Shown: in pieces, positions 53,432 through 62,595 of the stretch | How positions within the stretch are numbered: the first letter of the stretch is position 1 | Layout: the number at the start of each line of letters is the position of its first letter | DNA from: JAFDWI01 sp964544305 | GTDB taxonomy: Bacteria > Actinomycetota > Acidimicrobiia > Acidimicrobiales > Iamiaceae | Length of the DNA stretch: 64,000 bases | Reading direction: 5' to 3' | Assembly: GCA_964544305.1 (NCBI GenBank) | Contig: CAZJAZ010000002.1 | Coordinates: forward strand, 62,001-126,000 | The notes under the pieces: generated by a model | Database searches by the model: none | Seen by the model: only the letters and a program-made list of their open reading frames with translations | Told to the model about the DNA's origin: nothing | Program-made: the position numbers and the translations under genes

Positions 53432-55360
53432 GTGCCTAAAATCGACGAGCGCTCCCCGGCGGCCAGAAAAGCGCTGCAAACGTTGGATGAGCTCACCGCC
53501 TCATTGGCCGGAGGTGAGACTCGTGATGCTCAACGGATCATGACCGCTGCGGTTGCAGATGCGGTCGCATCAGGGCGGCATCTTGTTGTCGAAGCCGGCA
53601 CGGGAACAGGCAAGTCGTTGGCATATCTGGTCGGCGCGGGGAGATCTGCGAAGCGCATCGTTGTGGCAACCGCAACCAAAGCGCTTCAAGATCAACTTTC
53701 GGGCAAAGACCTGCCGTTCGTCACCGAGCATGACGATTTGCCACTTTCGTTCGCGGTGCTCAAAGGCCGCTCAAATTACGTGTGTTTGCAGCGAATTGCG
53801 GAGCTCAATGAGAAGTCGGACGACGCACAAGGCACGTTAATTGAGAGCGATGATGCTGTTTCAGCACGAGAGCTTGACGAGTTGACGAAATGGGCGATGC
53901 ATTCGCCAACCGGGGACCGTGCAGAACTCACATCCGAACCAAGCGCACGCACTTGGGCGGCGGTGTCGATGACGGCTCTTGAATGCCCCGGCGCGGCACG
54001 TTGTCCAAAAGGCGCAGAGTGTTTTGCAGAACGCGCACGTGCAGCGGCGACCGAGGCTGATGTGATCGTGGTGAATCAGCACCTGTGGGGTTTGCATTTG
54101 GCGGGTGATTCGATGTTATTACCCGAGCACGACGTCGTAATCATTGACGAGGCGCATCAACTCGTGGACGTGATTTCGTCAACGGCAGGCCGAGACTTGT
54201 CCGAATCGACGTTTACCACGGCGTCTCGTGCAGCCCGTGCGGTTCTTGACGATCCAGATTTAATTGCCGGACTCGACACGATTGCTGCGAATTGGGCAAT
54301 AACGTTGGGGCCCTTTGATAGTTGTCGGCTCACCGACGGGATTACGGGTGAACTCGCCGATCTGCTCACGTTGGCGACGCGCCGTGCCGAAGCCGTGGTC
54401 ACCGCATTACGCAACGTTGATCCAGGTGGGCACGAGAAGGTAGCGACGCGCCGCGATCGTGCGTTGAACCTATGCGCAGCTCTCGTTGACGACTTGCATT
54501 GTGTCGCAAACCCTCCTGAGGGTTCGGTGTTGTGGGTTGGGGGTTCGTTGCAACGCCCAACCTTGCATTGTTCGCCAATTGATGTCGCTGGCGTTCTCGC
54601 CGATCAAGCCTGGGACGCAGCGACCGCGGTGCTCACGAGTGCCACAATTCCAAAACATTTTGCTGCCACGGTCGGTCTTGATGCTGGCCTCGTGGACGTA
54701 CTGCGTTTGGAAAGCCCATTTGATTATGAATCAAACTCGCTCTTGTATTGTCCCGCCGCGCTCGCAGCCCCAAATACTCCGGGCTACGCCAGTGCGCTCT
54801 ACGACGAGCTTGAAGCACTTATTTCTGCCGCCGGAGGGGCGACGCTCGCTCTTTTCACGAGTTATCGGGCGATGGACGATGCGGTCGATGAGCTTCGCAC
54901 ACGCCTTGAACTCCCTATTTTGAGCCAGCGTGACTTGCCCAAGCCTGCGCTCGTTGCCGAGTTTGCTGGCGACCGAGCGACCTGTCTGTTTGCGACGCAA
55001 AGTTTTTTTCAAGGTGTTGATATTCCTGGCGAGGCACTCCAACTCGTCACGATCGACCGTATTCCATTTCCTCGACCTGATGATCCGCTCCTCCAAGCGC
55101 GTCGAGACACGATCGGACCGGGCGCATTCGCCCAGATTGATGTTCCCCGGGCGGCAATGTCGCTGGCCCAAGCCGCAGGACGGCTCATCCGTCACACCGA
55201 TGATAAAGGGGTGGTTGCCGTGCTTGACTCGCGTTTCGCGAACAAACGAAGTTACCGGTGGGATCTCATCAACGCATTACCGCCCATGCCTCGCACGCGC
55301 CATCGCAACGCAGCCGAGGCGTTTCTCACCAAGCTGCGCTCCGAAACCGTCACACGCTGA
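53432..55360 (+). CDS. DinG/YoaA-type ATP-dependent DNA helicase
   Basis: XPD-family superfamily-2 helicase of 642 residues. Walker A EAGTGTGKSLAYL (near residue 55), DEAH-box VVIIDEAHQL (~240), and the C-terminal motif VI region AQAAGRLIRHTDDKG. Four cysteines (YVCLQRI, ALECPGAARCPKGAEC) are placed as in iron-sulfur DinG/XPD helicases, so a 4Fe-4S cluster is likely. GTG start at 53432; the frame above it overlaps a divergent gene. It ends with an 11-base convergent overlap with the DUF3516 helicase. Confidence 0.9.
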   Translation: MPKIDERSPAARKALQTLDELTASLAGGETRDAQRIMTAAVADAVASGRHLVVEAGTGTGKSLAYLVGAGRSAKRIVVATATKALQDQLSGKDLPFVTEHDDLPLSFAVLKGRSNYVCLQRIAELNEKSDDAQGTLIESDDAVSARELDELTKWAMHSPTGDRAELTSEPSARTWAAVSMTALECPGAARCPKGAECFAERARAAATEADVIVVNQHLWGLHLAGDSMLLPEHDVVIIDEAHQLVDVISSTAGRDLSESTFTTASRAARAVLDDPDLIAGLDTIAANWAITLGPFDSCRLTDGITGELADLLTLATRRAEAVVTALRNVDPGGHEKVATRRDRALNLCAALVDDLHCVANPPEGSVLWVGGSLQRPTLHCSPIDVAGVLADQAWDAATAVLTSATIPKHFAATVGLDAGLVDVLRLESPFDYESNSLLYCPAALAAPNTPGYASALYDELEALISAAGGATLALFTSYRAMDDAVDELRTRLELPILSQRDLPKPALVAEFAGDRATCLFATQSFFQGVDIPGEALQLVTIDRIPFPRPDDPLLQARRDTIGPGAFAQIDVPRAAMSLAQAAGRLIRHTDDKGVVAVLDSRFANKRSYRWDLINALPPMPRTRHRNAAEAFLTKLRSETVTR

Positions 55361-57875
55361 CCACATCGTCAATACGAACGACCGCCCGGCCTTCGCTGTC
55401 GGATGCATCGAGGTCAACCTGTGCGACGATGGCCCAGTTCAACACCCCGTCTGGATCGTCAATGATTTGGCGAATCTGCCACGTGCGCCCGTCGTCTTCG
55501 ATAAGACACATTGCCGGGTTGCGTGCATCAGCGCCGATACCAACGTGGTTGTAGTGCGCGAAGTACTGCTCCCCCGCCTGTTTCCACCGATCCGTCGTCC
55601 AGCCACAAGATTCGTCGAGTTCACCGAGCGCACCATATTCACGCCGTGCGAGCCATTCAATGCGTTGGAACATGGCATTGCGCACCAATATCGCGAACGC
55701 CCGTCGGTTCGCGGTGAGCGGAGGTGGGGTCATGTCGCGCTTGTCCGCTGAGACGCGGGTGTCTGGGTGTGATAATTGCTCCCATTCGTCGATGAGCGAC
55801 GAGTCCACCTGGCGGACGAGCTCGCCGAGCCAGGTGATGGTGTCGTCGAGCTCATCGGTGCGACGATCCGGTGGGACCGTGCGTGCTAACGCTTTGAACG
55901 CGTCAGAGAGATACCGCAGAAGCACCCCTTCGGACCTGGCAATACGCTGGAACCGTACGTAATCTGCAAAATCCATGGCGCGCTCGATCATTTCTCGCAC
56001 CACCGATTTCGGCGACAAATCGAAATCTGCGGCCCACGGCTCACTTCGGCAATACACCGCAAACATTGGCTCTAACAGCTCTACAAGTGGTTGCGGATAG
56101 GTGATCGTGTCGAGTTCCGCCATGCGCTCGTCATAGCTAAGCCCCTCGGCTTTCATACGCGCCATGGCCTCACCTCGCGCCCGGTCCCGCTGAGCGAACA
56201 GTACCTGCCTCGGATCCTCAAGTACCGCCTCGATGACGGACACAACGTTGAGCACATAGTCGTCATCGTCTGGATCGAGCAGGTCAAGTGCGGCCACGGC
56301 AAACAGTGCAAGCGGTTGATCGAGGGCAAACGAATCAGGCATTTCGTGGGCGAGTCGAACCGTTCGACCATCGTCGTCTGGCTCGTCAAGGGCGACAAGA
56401 ACGTCCGCGTCAAAGAGTGAGTCGATGACAACGTCGGCTCGGGCAAGATTCGCTTCGATCGCGCTTGCCCGTTCATAAGGACTCTGCAAGAGCGATCGCA
56501 ACGCCCCCAAACCGTCCCCTGGACGCTGGGCCATTGCAAGCACCATCGAATGGGTCACCCGAAGGTTTGCTTCAAGTGGCTCAGGCTCGGCGTTCACAAG
56601 CCGTTCAAAGGTTGGACGGCCCCACGACACCATGCGCGGCGGCGGTTTGCGAGCCCGAATTGGTCGTGGTTTGCGTCCCCGGGCTGCGGCTTTCGCGGCC
56701 GCCTTTTCCACGGCACGGGCATGGTCAACCACGTGCTCAGGGGCAAGCACCATGACCGTTCCGACCGTATCGAACCCGGCACGTCCCGCACGACCCCCGA
56801 TTTGATGGAACTCGCGTGCGCTGACATGGCGAACCTTCTCACCATCGAACTTCGAGAGACTTGTGAAAACCACGGTACGGATCGGCACATTGATGCCCAC
56901 CCCAAGCGTGTCGGTTCCACAGATCACTTTGAGCAAGCCCCGCTGGGCGAGTCGCTCGACGAGGCGTCGGTAGCGTGGCAACATGCCCGCATGGTGCACT
57001 CCGACACCGTTTCGCACATAACGCGACAGCGTCTTTCCAAAGCCGGCCGCGAAACGAAAATCACCGATCTCTTGTGCGATTGCATCTTTCTCTGACCGAG
57101 TCACCATACGCAATGACGCCAACGCTTGTGCTCGTTCGACTGCGGCAGCTTGCGTGAAATGCACGAGGTACGCCGGTGTTGAAGCCGTATCGAGGAGTTC
57201 AGTAACAACTTCGGAAACCGTTGCTACCCGGTACTCATGCACGAGAGGAACGGGACGTTCAACCGAACGGATGGTGGTCACATCTCGACCGGTACGGCGC
57301 GCGAGATCGGCCTCAAAGGCTCCGACATTTCCAAGCGTCGCCGACAACAACACGAACTGTGTGTCGGACAGTTCAAGAAGTGGCACCTGCCAAGCCCAAC
57401 CTCGCTGGGGATCCGCAAACCAGTGAAACTCGTCCATCACCGCAAGGTCAACTTGCGCGTGGGACCCCTCTCGCAACGCGATATTTGCGAGAATCTCTGC
57501 GGTACAACAAATGATGGGGGCGTCTGCATTCACCGAAGCGTCACCCGTGAGCATGCCAACCTGGTCCGCCCCGAACACCTCAGTTAGCTCGAAAAAGCGT
57601 TCCGACACCAATGCTTTGATCGGCGCCGTGTAATACCCGCGTCCACCACGCACAAGAGTGCCAAACAGTGCAGCGGTCGCGATCAGTGATTTTCCCGAAC
57701 CGGTCGGGGTGTTCACGATGACATGATGGTCAAGCGTTGTAGCAACAAGGGCATCTTGTTGATGTTCATAGAGTGCAAGATCCCGGGCCGCCACCCAGGC
57801 GTGAAAAGCTTCAACGATTGCATCAGGCTCCGCGTTGCAGCGCGCTGCTAATTCTCCAAGTCTGGGATCCAGCAC
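55350..57875 (-). CDS. DEAD/DEAH-box helicase with DUF3516 C-terminal domain
   Basis: A 841-residue Ski2/Hel308-like helicase. Walker A TPTGSGKSLIATA near residue 55, DEFH-type box MDEFHWF, SATLGN, motif VI HQIGGRAGRAG around 370, then a large actinobacterial DUF3516 region. It probably unwinds RNA or DNA; the exact substrate is not set. The start is unclear. The GTG at 57875 begins four bases after the era stop and gives the usual length; the longer open frame (to 58022) runs inside era and is unlikely. It is the last gene of the phoH-ybeY-CBS-era operon. Confidence 0.88.
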   Translation of the reverse strand: MLDPRLGELAARCNAEPDAIVEAFHAWVAARDLALYEHQQDALVATTLDHHVIVNTPTGSGKSLIATAALFGTLVRGGRGYYTAPIKALVSERFFELTEVFGADQVGMLTGDASVNADAPIICCTAEILANIALREGSHAQVDLAVMDEFHWFADPQRGWAWQVPLLELSDTQFVLLSATLGNVGAFEADLARRTGRDVTTIRSVERPVPLVHEYRVATVSEVVTELLDTASTPAYLVHFTQAAAVERAQALASLRMVTRSEKDAIAQEIGDFRFAAGFGKTLSRYVRNGVGVHHAGMLPRYRRLVERLAQRGLLKVICGTDTLGVGINVPIRTVVFTSLSKFDGEKVRHVSAREFHQIGGRAGRAGFDTVGTVMVLAPEHVVDHARAVEKAAAKAAARGRKPRPIRARKPPPRMVSWGRPTFERLVNAEPEPLEANLRVTHSMVLAMAQRPGDGLGALRSLLQSPYERASAIEANLARADVVIDSLFDADVLVALDEPDDDGRTVRLAHEMPDSFALDQPLALFAVAALDLLDPDDDDYVLNVVSVIEAVLEDPRQVLFAQRDRARGEAMARMKAEGLSYDERMAELDTITYPQPLVELLEPMFAVYCRSEPWAADFDLSPKSVVREMIERAMDFADYVRFQRIARSEGVLLRYLSDAFKALARTVPPDRRTDELDDTITWLGELVRQVDSSLIDEWEQLSHPDTRVSADKRDMTPPPLTANRRAFAILVRNAMFQRIEWLARREYGALGELDESCGWTTDRWKQAGEQYFAHYNHVGIGADARNPAMCLIEDDGRTWQIRQIIDDPDGVLNWAIVAQVDLDASDSEGRAVVRIDDVVSV

Positions 57876-57879
57876 GAGG

Positions 57880-58740
57880 TCAGTAGCCGTAGAGGCGAAA
57901 ACGTTCAGGTCGGCGCTGCCAGTCTTTGTCAACTTTGACAAACAACTCGATATAAGCCCCTTTGTCCATCTGTTCGCGAACTCGCTTGCCGACTTCGGCG
58001 AGCACCGAGCCTTTGTGACCAATCACGATGCCTTTTTGTGATTCACGTTCGACGAGAATCTCACATCGCACGCGTGGCCAATCCCACTCGGTCACTCGAG
58101 TCGCAATTGAGTGCGGGACTTCTTCTCGAAGGACCGCAAGCAACTGTTCACGCACGAGTTCGGCGACCCACATCGCGTCGGGAACATCCGTGATTTGACC
58201 TTCTGGATAGTAGGGAGGCCCTTCGGGCATGCGACGAACAAGCTCGTCAACAAGTGCCGACACTCCTTTGCCTGTCCGGGCCGACACAGGAAAGTAGGCG
58301 CTCCGCTCAAGCGTTCCAGCAACGCCAAGCTGCGCCAGGATCTGATCGTGGCTCGCCAGATCACACTTGTTTACGACGACGATCGCGTCAGTCGGGGTTC
58401 GTTCTGCCACAAAGCGGTCTCCCCTGCCGAGCGGAGCGGTCGCGTCAATGAGGAGACACACGACGTCAACGTCTGCAACCTCGCCGGTCGCCGTTGCATT
58501 GAGACGCTCGCCAAGAGGGGTACGCGGTTTGTGGATTCCCGGCGTGTCAACAAACACGATTTGCGTATCTTCGCCGGTTATGGCTTTATCCGAAGCCAAA
58601 TGCAACACGCCACGAACCGCGGTGCGTGTGGTTTGAGGCTTGTCTGAAGTGATCGACGCTTTTATACCCAACAGGTGATTCAAAAGGGTGGACTTACCCA
58701 CATTGGGACGCCCAACCAACGTGACAAACCCGCTTTTCAT
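57880..58740 (-). CDS. era: GTPase Era
   Basis: Ribosome-assembly GTPase binding the 3' end of 16S rRNA; 286 residues. G1 GRPNVGKSTLLN, G3 DTPGIH, G4 NKCD near 120, and the C-terminal KH domain with GHKGSVLAEVGKRVREQM (in part). Overlaps the CBS-protein stop by four bases. The operon phoH-ybeY-CBS-era is conserved and concerns ribosome and RNA maturation. Confidence 0.96.
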   Translation of the reverse strand: MKSGFVTLVGRPNVGKSTLLNHLLGIKASITSDKPQTTRTAVRGVLHLASDKAITGEDTQIVFVDTPGIHKPRTPLGERLNATATGEVADVDVVCLLIDATAPLGRGDRFVAERTPTDAIVVVNKCDLASHDQILAQLGVAGTLERSAYFPVSARTGKGVSALVDELVRRMPEGPPYYPEGQITDVPDAMWVAELVREQLLAVLREEVPHSIATRVTEWDWPRVRCEILVERESQKGIVIGHKGSVLAEVGKRVREQMDKGAYIELFVKVDKDWQRRPERFRLYGY

Positions 58741-60032
58741 CGCGTCACGTCCTGCGAATCGTCATCGTCTATTGCGACTGGGACAATACGAACCCGTGCA
58801 ATGCGACGCCCCTGCATTCGTTCAACTCGCAATTCATAGCCCGGAACTTTCACGACTTCTCCGCCAACGGGAACACGTCCAAGTTCAAACACCATCAGCC
58901 CACCAACCGAGTTCCATTCACCCTCTGGGAGTTCACCGTCAAGCACGTCATTCGCGTCATCGATGCTCAAGCGTCCATCGACCCGCAACACACCTCCGGC
59001 CAACGGTTCAACGAGCGGGTCGTCGACATCAAACTCGTCAACGATCTCGCCGACGAGTTCCTCAATGAGATCTTCGAGTGTGACGAGACCAGCAGTCGTG
59101 CCATATTCGTCGACCACCAGCGCCATATGGAATTTGTCGCGTTGCATCTCCGGCAGCAGTTCCGCCACCCGCTTTGATTCCGGCACAAATTGTGCTTTGC
59201 GGACGATCTCGCGCACCGGCGTGTCGGCCTTGTCGGCACGCTGCGCGTTCATGAGGTCTTTTGCGTACAACACACCGACGATGTCGTCGAGGTCATCGGT
59301 GTAAACCGGCACCCGGCTATACCCGTTGAGCAACACGATTTCCATGGCATCAACCACACGGGTCGAACCTTCTACCGCGATGACATCGGGCCGCGGCACC
59401 ATCACCTCACGGGTAACGGTGTCACCGAACTCAAGGACTCGAGCGATATAGGCACGCTCATCATCTTCAATGACATCGTGCTCGGCAGCCTCGGATGCCA
59501 TCGCGAGCAACTCTTCTTCAGAGACAAATGGGCCTTGTTGTAGGCCTTTGCCCGGCAACAACACGTTGGTGATCCCAATGAGCGCGCGAGCAATGATGCG
59601 CAACGGCCAAAACCGGGTCAAGGCGTAAACAGGTCGGGCCGCGCGCAGCGCCGCATCGTCTGGATGCTGTACCGCCCAGGTTTTCGGGGCCGCCTCGGAG
59701 AGCACAAACACCAACACAATGTTGACGACCAAACCAACCACCACACCAGCGGTTCCAAACAGCCGTTCTGCTTCGAGGGTGATCAGCGCCGTTTGAACGG
59801 TTTGGCAGATCAAGATGACCAAAAGGAGCGAATTCAAGAACGCGGCCGGATCGGAAACGAGATGCAACAGTCGAGCCGCGCCCCGACGACCAGATTCATC
59901 GTGGGCAATCGCCCGATTGCGACTCATGCGCGTCAGCGACGTTTCTGCCATCGCAAGAAACGCTTGGATAATGAGGAGCACGACGATAACGGTGATCGCG
60001 ACAATGTCAAAGGAAGTAACGGTAGCAATCAT
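58737..60032 (-). CDS. CNNM/hemolysin-type transporter with CBS pair and CorC domain
   Basis: A 431-residue membrane protein. The CNNM domain has four spans within residues 1-150; a CBS pair at about 205-330 follows (MVPRPDVIAVEG; VVDEYGTTAGLVTLEDLIEELVGEIVDE in part); the CorC/HlyC domain is at the C-terminus. The family is linked to Mg or Co export. The start overlaps the ybeY stop by four bases. Directly upstream of era, as in many Actinobacteria. Confidence 0.9.
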   Translation of the reverse strand: MIATVTSFDIVAITVIVVLLIIQAFLAMAETSLTRMSRNRAIAHDESGRRGAARLLHLVSDPAAFLNSLLLVILICQTVQTALITLEAERLFGTAGVVVGLVVNIVLVFVLSEAAPKTWAVQHPDDAALRAARPVYALTRFWPLRIIARALIGITNVLLPGKGLQQGPFVSEEELLAMASEAAEHDVIEDDERAYIARVLEFGDTVTREVMVPRPDVIAVEGSTRVVDAMEIVLLNGYSRVPVYTDDLDDIVGVLYAKDLMNAQRADKADTPVREIVRKAQFVPESKRVAELLPEMQRDKFHMALVVDEYGTTAGLVTLEDLIEELVGEIVDEFDVDDPLVEPLAGGVLRVDGRLSIDDANDVLDGELPEGEWNSVGGLMVFELGRVPVGGEVVKVPGYELRVERMQGRRIARVRIVPVAIDDDDSQDVTR

Positions 60033-60529
60033 GTGGGAATCACCGTTCCGACGGTCACCGGGCGGTGAAATTTTTTCAACAGCATCGATTCTTTTTCACG
60101 CATGATTGTCGCTTCGACAGCTTCCGCATGGTCGTAGCCAAGTACATGCAAGATCCCGTGCACACACAACAAAGCGAGTTCGTCGTCAAGGTTCCCGGCA
60201 TGGGTTGGAGCATTCGCCGCGGCAATCTCCGGGCAAATCACCACGTCACCTAACAGCCGCACCTGACCATCATCAACGTTGTCGTCGTCTAATGGAAACG
60301 ACAGCACATCGGTCGGACCTGTACCCGCGAGGTAGTTGCTGTTCAATTCCGTGATCTGCTCAACGGAAACCAGTGTGAGCGCCAACTCGGCCGGGCCTTT
60401 CACGCCCATTTCATCAAGTACCGCATCGGCCAACTTCTTTAGGGGAGCCAGTGCAACGAGAGGCTCACTTGCCAGGTCGCGGTCGTCACTTGTAACGGTG
60501 AACGGTCGTGTAGGTCCATTCGAAGCCAT
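60029..60529 (-). CDS. ybeY: Endoribonuclease YbeY (rRNA maturation factor)
   Basis: Metal-dependent RNase for 16S rRNA 3'-end processing and late ribosome checks. Zinc ligands are in HGILHVLGYDH near residue 128; the leading TDVLSFPLDD is also family-typical. A length of 166 residues is normal. The ATG at 60529 overlaps the phoH stop by one base (TGATG). Its end overlaps the CBS-protein start by four bases. Confidence 0.94.
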   Translation of the reverse strand: MASNGPTRPFTVTSDDRDLASEPLVALAPLKKLADAVLDEMGVKGPAELALTLVSVEQITELNSNYLAGTGPTDVLSFPLDDDNVDDGQVRLLGDVVICPEIAAANAPTHAGNLDDELALLCVHGILHVLGYDHAEAVEATIMREKESMLLKKFHRPVTVGTVIPT

Positions 60530-61479
60530 CAACGTTGCGTTTCAGCTTTGGCATAGGCGTCAACGATGTCTTGCACGATGCGATGGCGCACCACATCACG
60601 ACTCGACAGGTGTACGAACGCAATACCCTCAATGTGACCGAGAACTTGTTCGAGCCCAATCAGACCGCTCCGGCCGCCAGCAACATCAACTTGGGTCGCA
60701 TCACCCGTAATCACTGCCCGAGAACCGAATCCAATTCGGGTAAGAAACATTTTCATCTGCTCGGTCGTCGTGTTCTGGGCCTCATCAAGAATGATGAAAC
60801 TTCGATTCAGCGTCCGGCCACGCATGAAGGCGAGCGGAGCGACTTCAACCGCATCGCGCTCAACGAGCCGAGTTACCCCCTCAAGACCACAAAAGTCGCC
60901 AAGGGCGTCATAGAGCGGACGCAAATACGGATCAACTTTTGCCATGAGATCACCTGGCAAGAACCCAAGGCGCTCGCCTGCTTCTACGGCTGGTCGGGTC
61001 AACACGATCCGATCAACATTGCCAGCATTGAGAGCACGCACCGCGCACGCGACCGCCATCCATGATTTACCGGTTCCGGCCGGGCCGACACCGAAGGTAA
61101 TGACGTTTTCGTTGATCGCATCAACGTATCGTTTTTGTCCAAGCGTCTTGGGGCGAACGAGCCGACCACCTGGGGCTTTGAGGACCTCGGTTGCAAACAC
61201 ATCAACGGGTGATTCACCAACGCGAACCATGGCAATCGAACGTTCGATTGTGGCGTCATCGATTGTTTGACCCGCTTGGATTAAGCCGATCAGCGAGCGG
61301 AACAGATCCGATACGACCGCTGCGTCAGGCCCATCGAGCGTAAGCAGATTGCCACGCAACGATATTGCGGTCGAAACAAACGCCGTTTCAATGCGACGTA
61401 AGTTGCGATCAGCCGGACCAACAAGCGCGGCCAAGTCAGCGGGTTCGCCGACAGTGAGTTCAATACGGGTGGATTGCAC
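60529..61479 (-). CDS. PhoH family ATPase
   Basis: Cytoplasmic P-loop ATPase of 316 residues. Walker A GPAGTGKSWMAVA near residue 145, Walker B IILDEAQNTT about 235, with LTRPAVEAGERLGFLPGDL in between. PhoH2-like relatives have RNA-unwinding or nuclease ties, and the coupling with ybeY supports an RNA role. The GTG at 61479 begins MQSTRIEL. The BldC-like gene lies 71 bases upstream on the same strand. Confidence 0.92.
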   Translation of the reverse strand: MQSTRIELTVGEPADLAALVGPADRNLRRIETAFVSTAISLRGNLLTLDGPDAAVVSDLFRSLIGLIQAGQTIDDATIERSIAMVRVGESPVDVFATEVLKAPGGRLVRPKTLGQKRYVDAINENVITFGVGPAGTGKSWMAVACAVRALNAGNVDRIVLTRPAVEAGERLGFLPGDLMAKVDPYLRPLYDALGDFCGLEGVTRLVERDAVEVAPLAFMRGRTLNRSFIILDEAQNTTTEQMKMFLTRIGFGSRAVITGDATQVDVAGGRSGLIGLEQVLGHIEGIAFVHLSSRDVVRHRIVQDIVDAYAKAETQR

Positions 61480-61550
61480 GCACGATCAATCGTAGATGGT
61501 CACGGCTCCAAGAACCCGCGCCATTCATTCTCATGCTTGGTCGTTGTGTT

Positions 61551-61784
61551 TCAGTCGTCACCGCGTAAAGCGGGTTCCGGATAGAGGTGTTCCAAGGTGC
61601 CTGGTTCGATTCGGCACGTTTCTATGAACGCGTCAACATCCGATTGCTTGAGTCGAATGACCCGACCAAAGCGATACGCGGCCAACTGATCCTCATCGAT
61701 GAAGCGGTACAACGTACGCGCGGTAATGCCAAGGCGCTTCGCAGCGGCGGCGGTACTCAACCACTTGATATCTTCACTACCCAT
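61551..61784 (-). CDS. BldC-like MerR/excisionase-type DNA-binding protein
   Basis: A 77-residue single winged-helix protein. The DNA-binding part is KWLSTAAAAKRLGITARTLYRFIDE, LAAYRFGRVIRL. The length, and the excisionase/BldC fold, match actinobacterial BldC proteins, which control development and gene expression. The ATG at 61784 is chosen; the open frame to 61946 is not family-like. It is upstream of phoH, so it may be the first gene of that operon. Confidence 0.85.
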   Translation of the reverse strand: MGSEDIKWLSTAAAAKRLGITARTLYRFIDEDQLAAYRFGRVIRLKQSDVDAFIETCRIEPGTLEHLYPEPALRGDD

Positions 61785-61980
61785 AGTTTCGACCCTACCG
61801 CCAGACACGAACTTTTCCCCTCTTTGGCTGAATTGCTTTTCAAGATTGACGGGCTTGACTTGTTTGAAACACCTTCTTTCGGGGTACTCCTCTGCGAACA
61901 AGCGTGTCCAAGGAGACAACCATGCAGCGAAGTACGGCGTCGACAATTCACACCGCTCGATTGCAATGCGGTGGCCTCAC

Positions 61981-62595
61981 ATGAGTTGGCATACCAGCAT
62001 TGAGGTCGTGCAACGCGCGCTCATCGTTGTACGCCAAGCACGCCAGGCCGAAGATCGGGCAGCACTCGTCCATGCAGCTCATGTCAGTAGTGCAACCATG
62101 GATCGTGGCTGCGAACAATTCATCGCGTTTGACGAGCGGCCAGGGGTGAGCATCATGCTCACATCCTTTGTGGGGGAACGATCGATCCACACGCATCCAC
62201 CGTGTTCCTTTGCTGGAGTACTGGCATTTGGTAATCAAATGCACACGACCCTTGATTCGATTCATCACGGAGGAACGACACACGGCGGCATCATGCCGCG
62301 ACGCATCGTACTTGGGGCACACGGAGAACCAGTCTTGTGCAATTTTCTGCATGGTTCTCGACGTTCCGACGTTTCAAGCGCAACGTGGAACAGCCGCGTC
62401 GCCTCAGATCGAAACACGTTGGCTACGGTTGTCGCGCATCTGTATTCAGTCGTGCCCGAACCTCGCTCAACTCGAAACCTTCACTGTCGCAGAAGGATCG
62501 ATAGGTTGCTCACCTCATTGCGTTCCAACGGCGAGTCGACCGGTTCGCGAACGCAAGACGCGTCGGTCAGCTTTCGCCCGCTTCTTATGCGGTAA
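61981..62595 (+). CDS. Unknown 204-aa protein
   Basis: No family recognised. The N-terminal helix IEVVQRALIVVRQARQAEDRAAL looks protein-like. A histidine-rich centre, SIHTHPPCSFAGVLAFGNQMH and HHGGTTHGG, suggests metal binding. The last ~60 residues become basic and low in hydrophobic pattern, so a frameshift or a shorter real end is possible. It converges with an 11-base overlap on the carboxyltransferase. The upstream frame to 61699 overlaps the BldC-like gene and is not used. Confidence 0.5.
   Translation: MSWHTSIEVVQRALIVVRQARQAEDRAALVHAAHVSSATMDRGCEQFIAFDERPGVSIMLTSFVGERSIHTHPPCSFAGVLAFGNQMHTTLDSIHHGGTTHGGIMPRRIVLGAHGEPVLCNFLHGSRRSDVSSATWNSRVASDRNTLATVVAHLYSVVPEPRSTRNLHCRRRIDRLLTSLRSNGESTGSRTQDASVSFRPLLMR

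Noticed and set aside
61699..61980. N-terminal extension of the unknown plus-strand gene
   Set aside because: It overlaps the BldC-like gene on the other strand and does not resemble protein; the ATG at 61981 is preferred.
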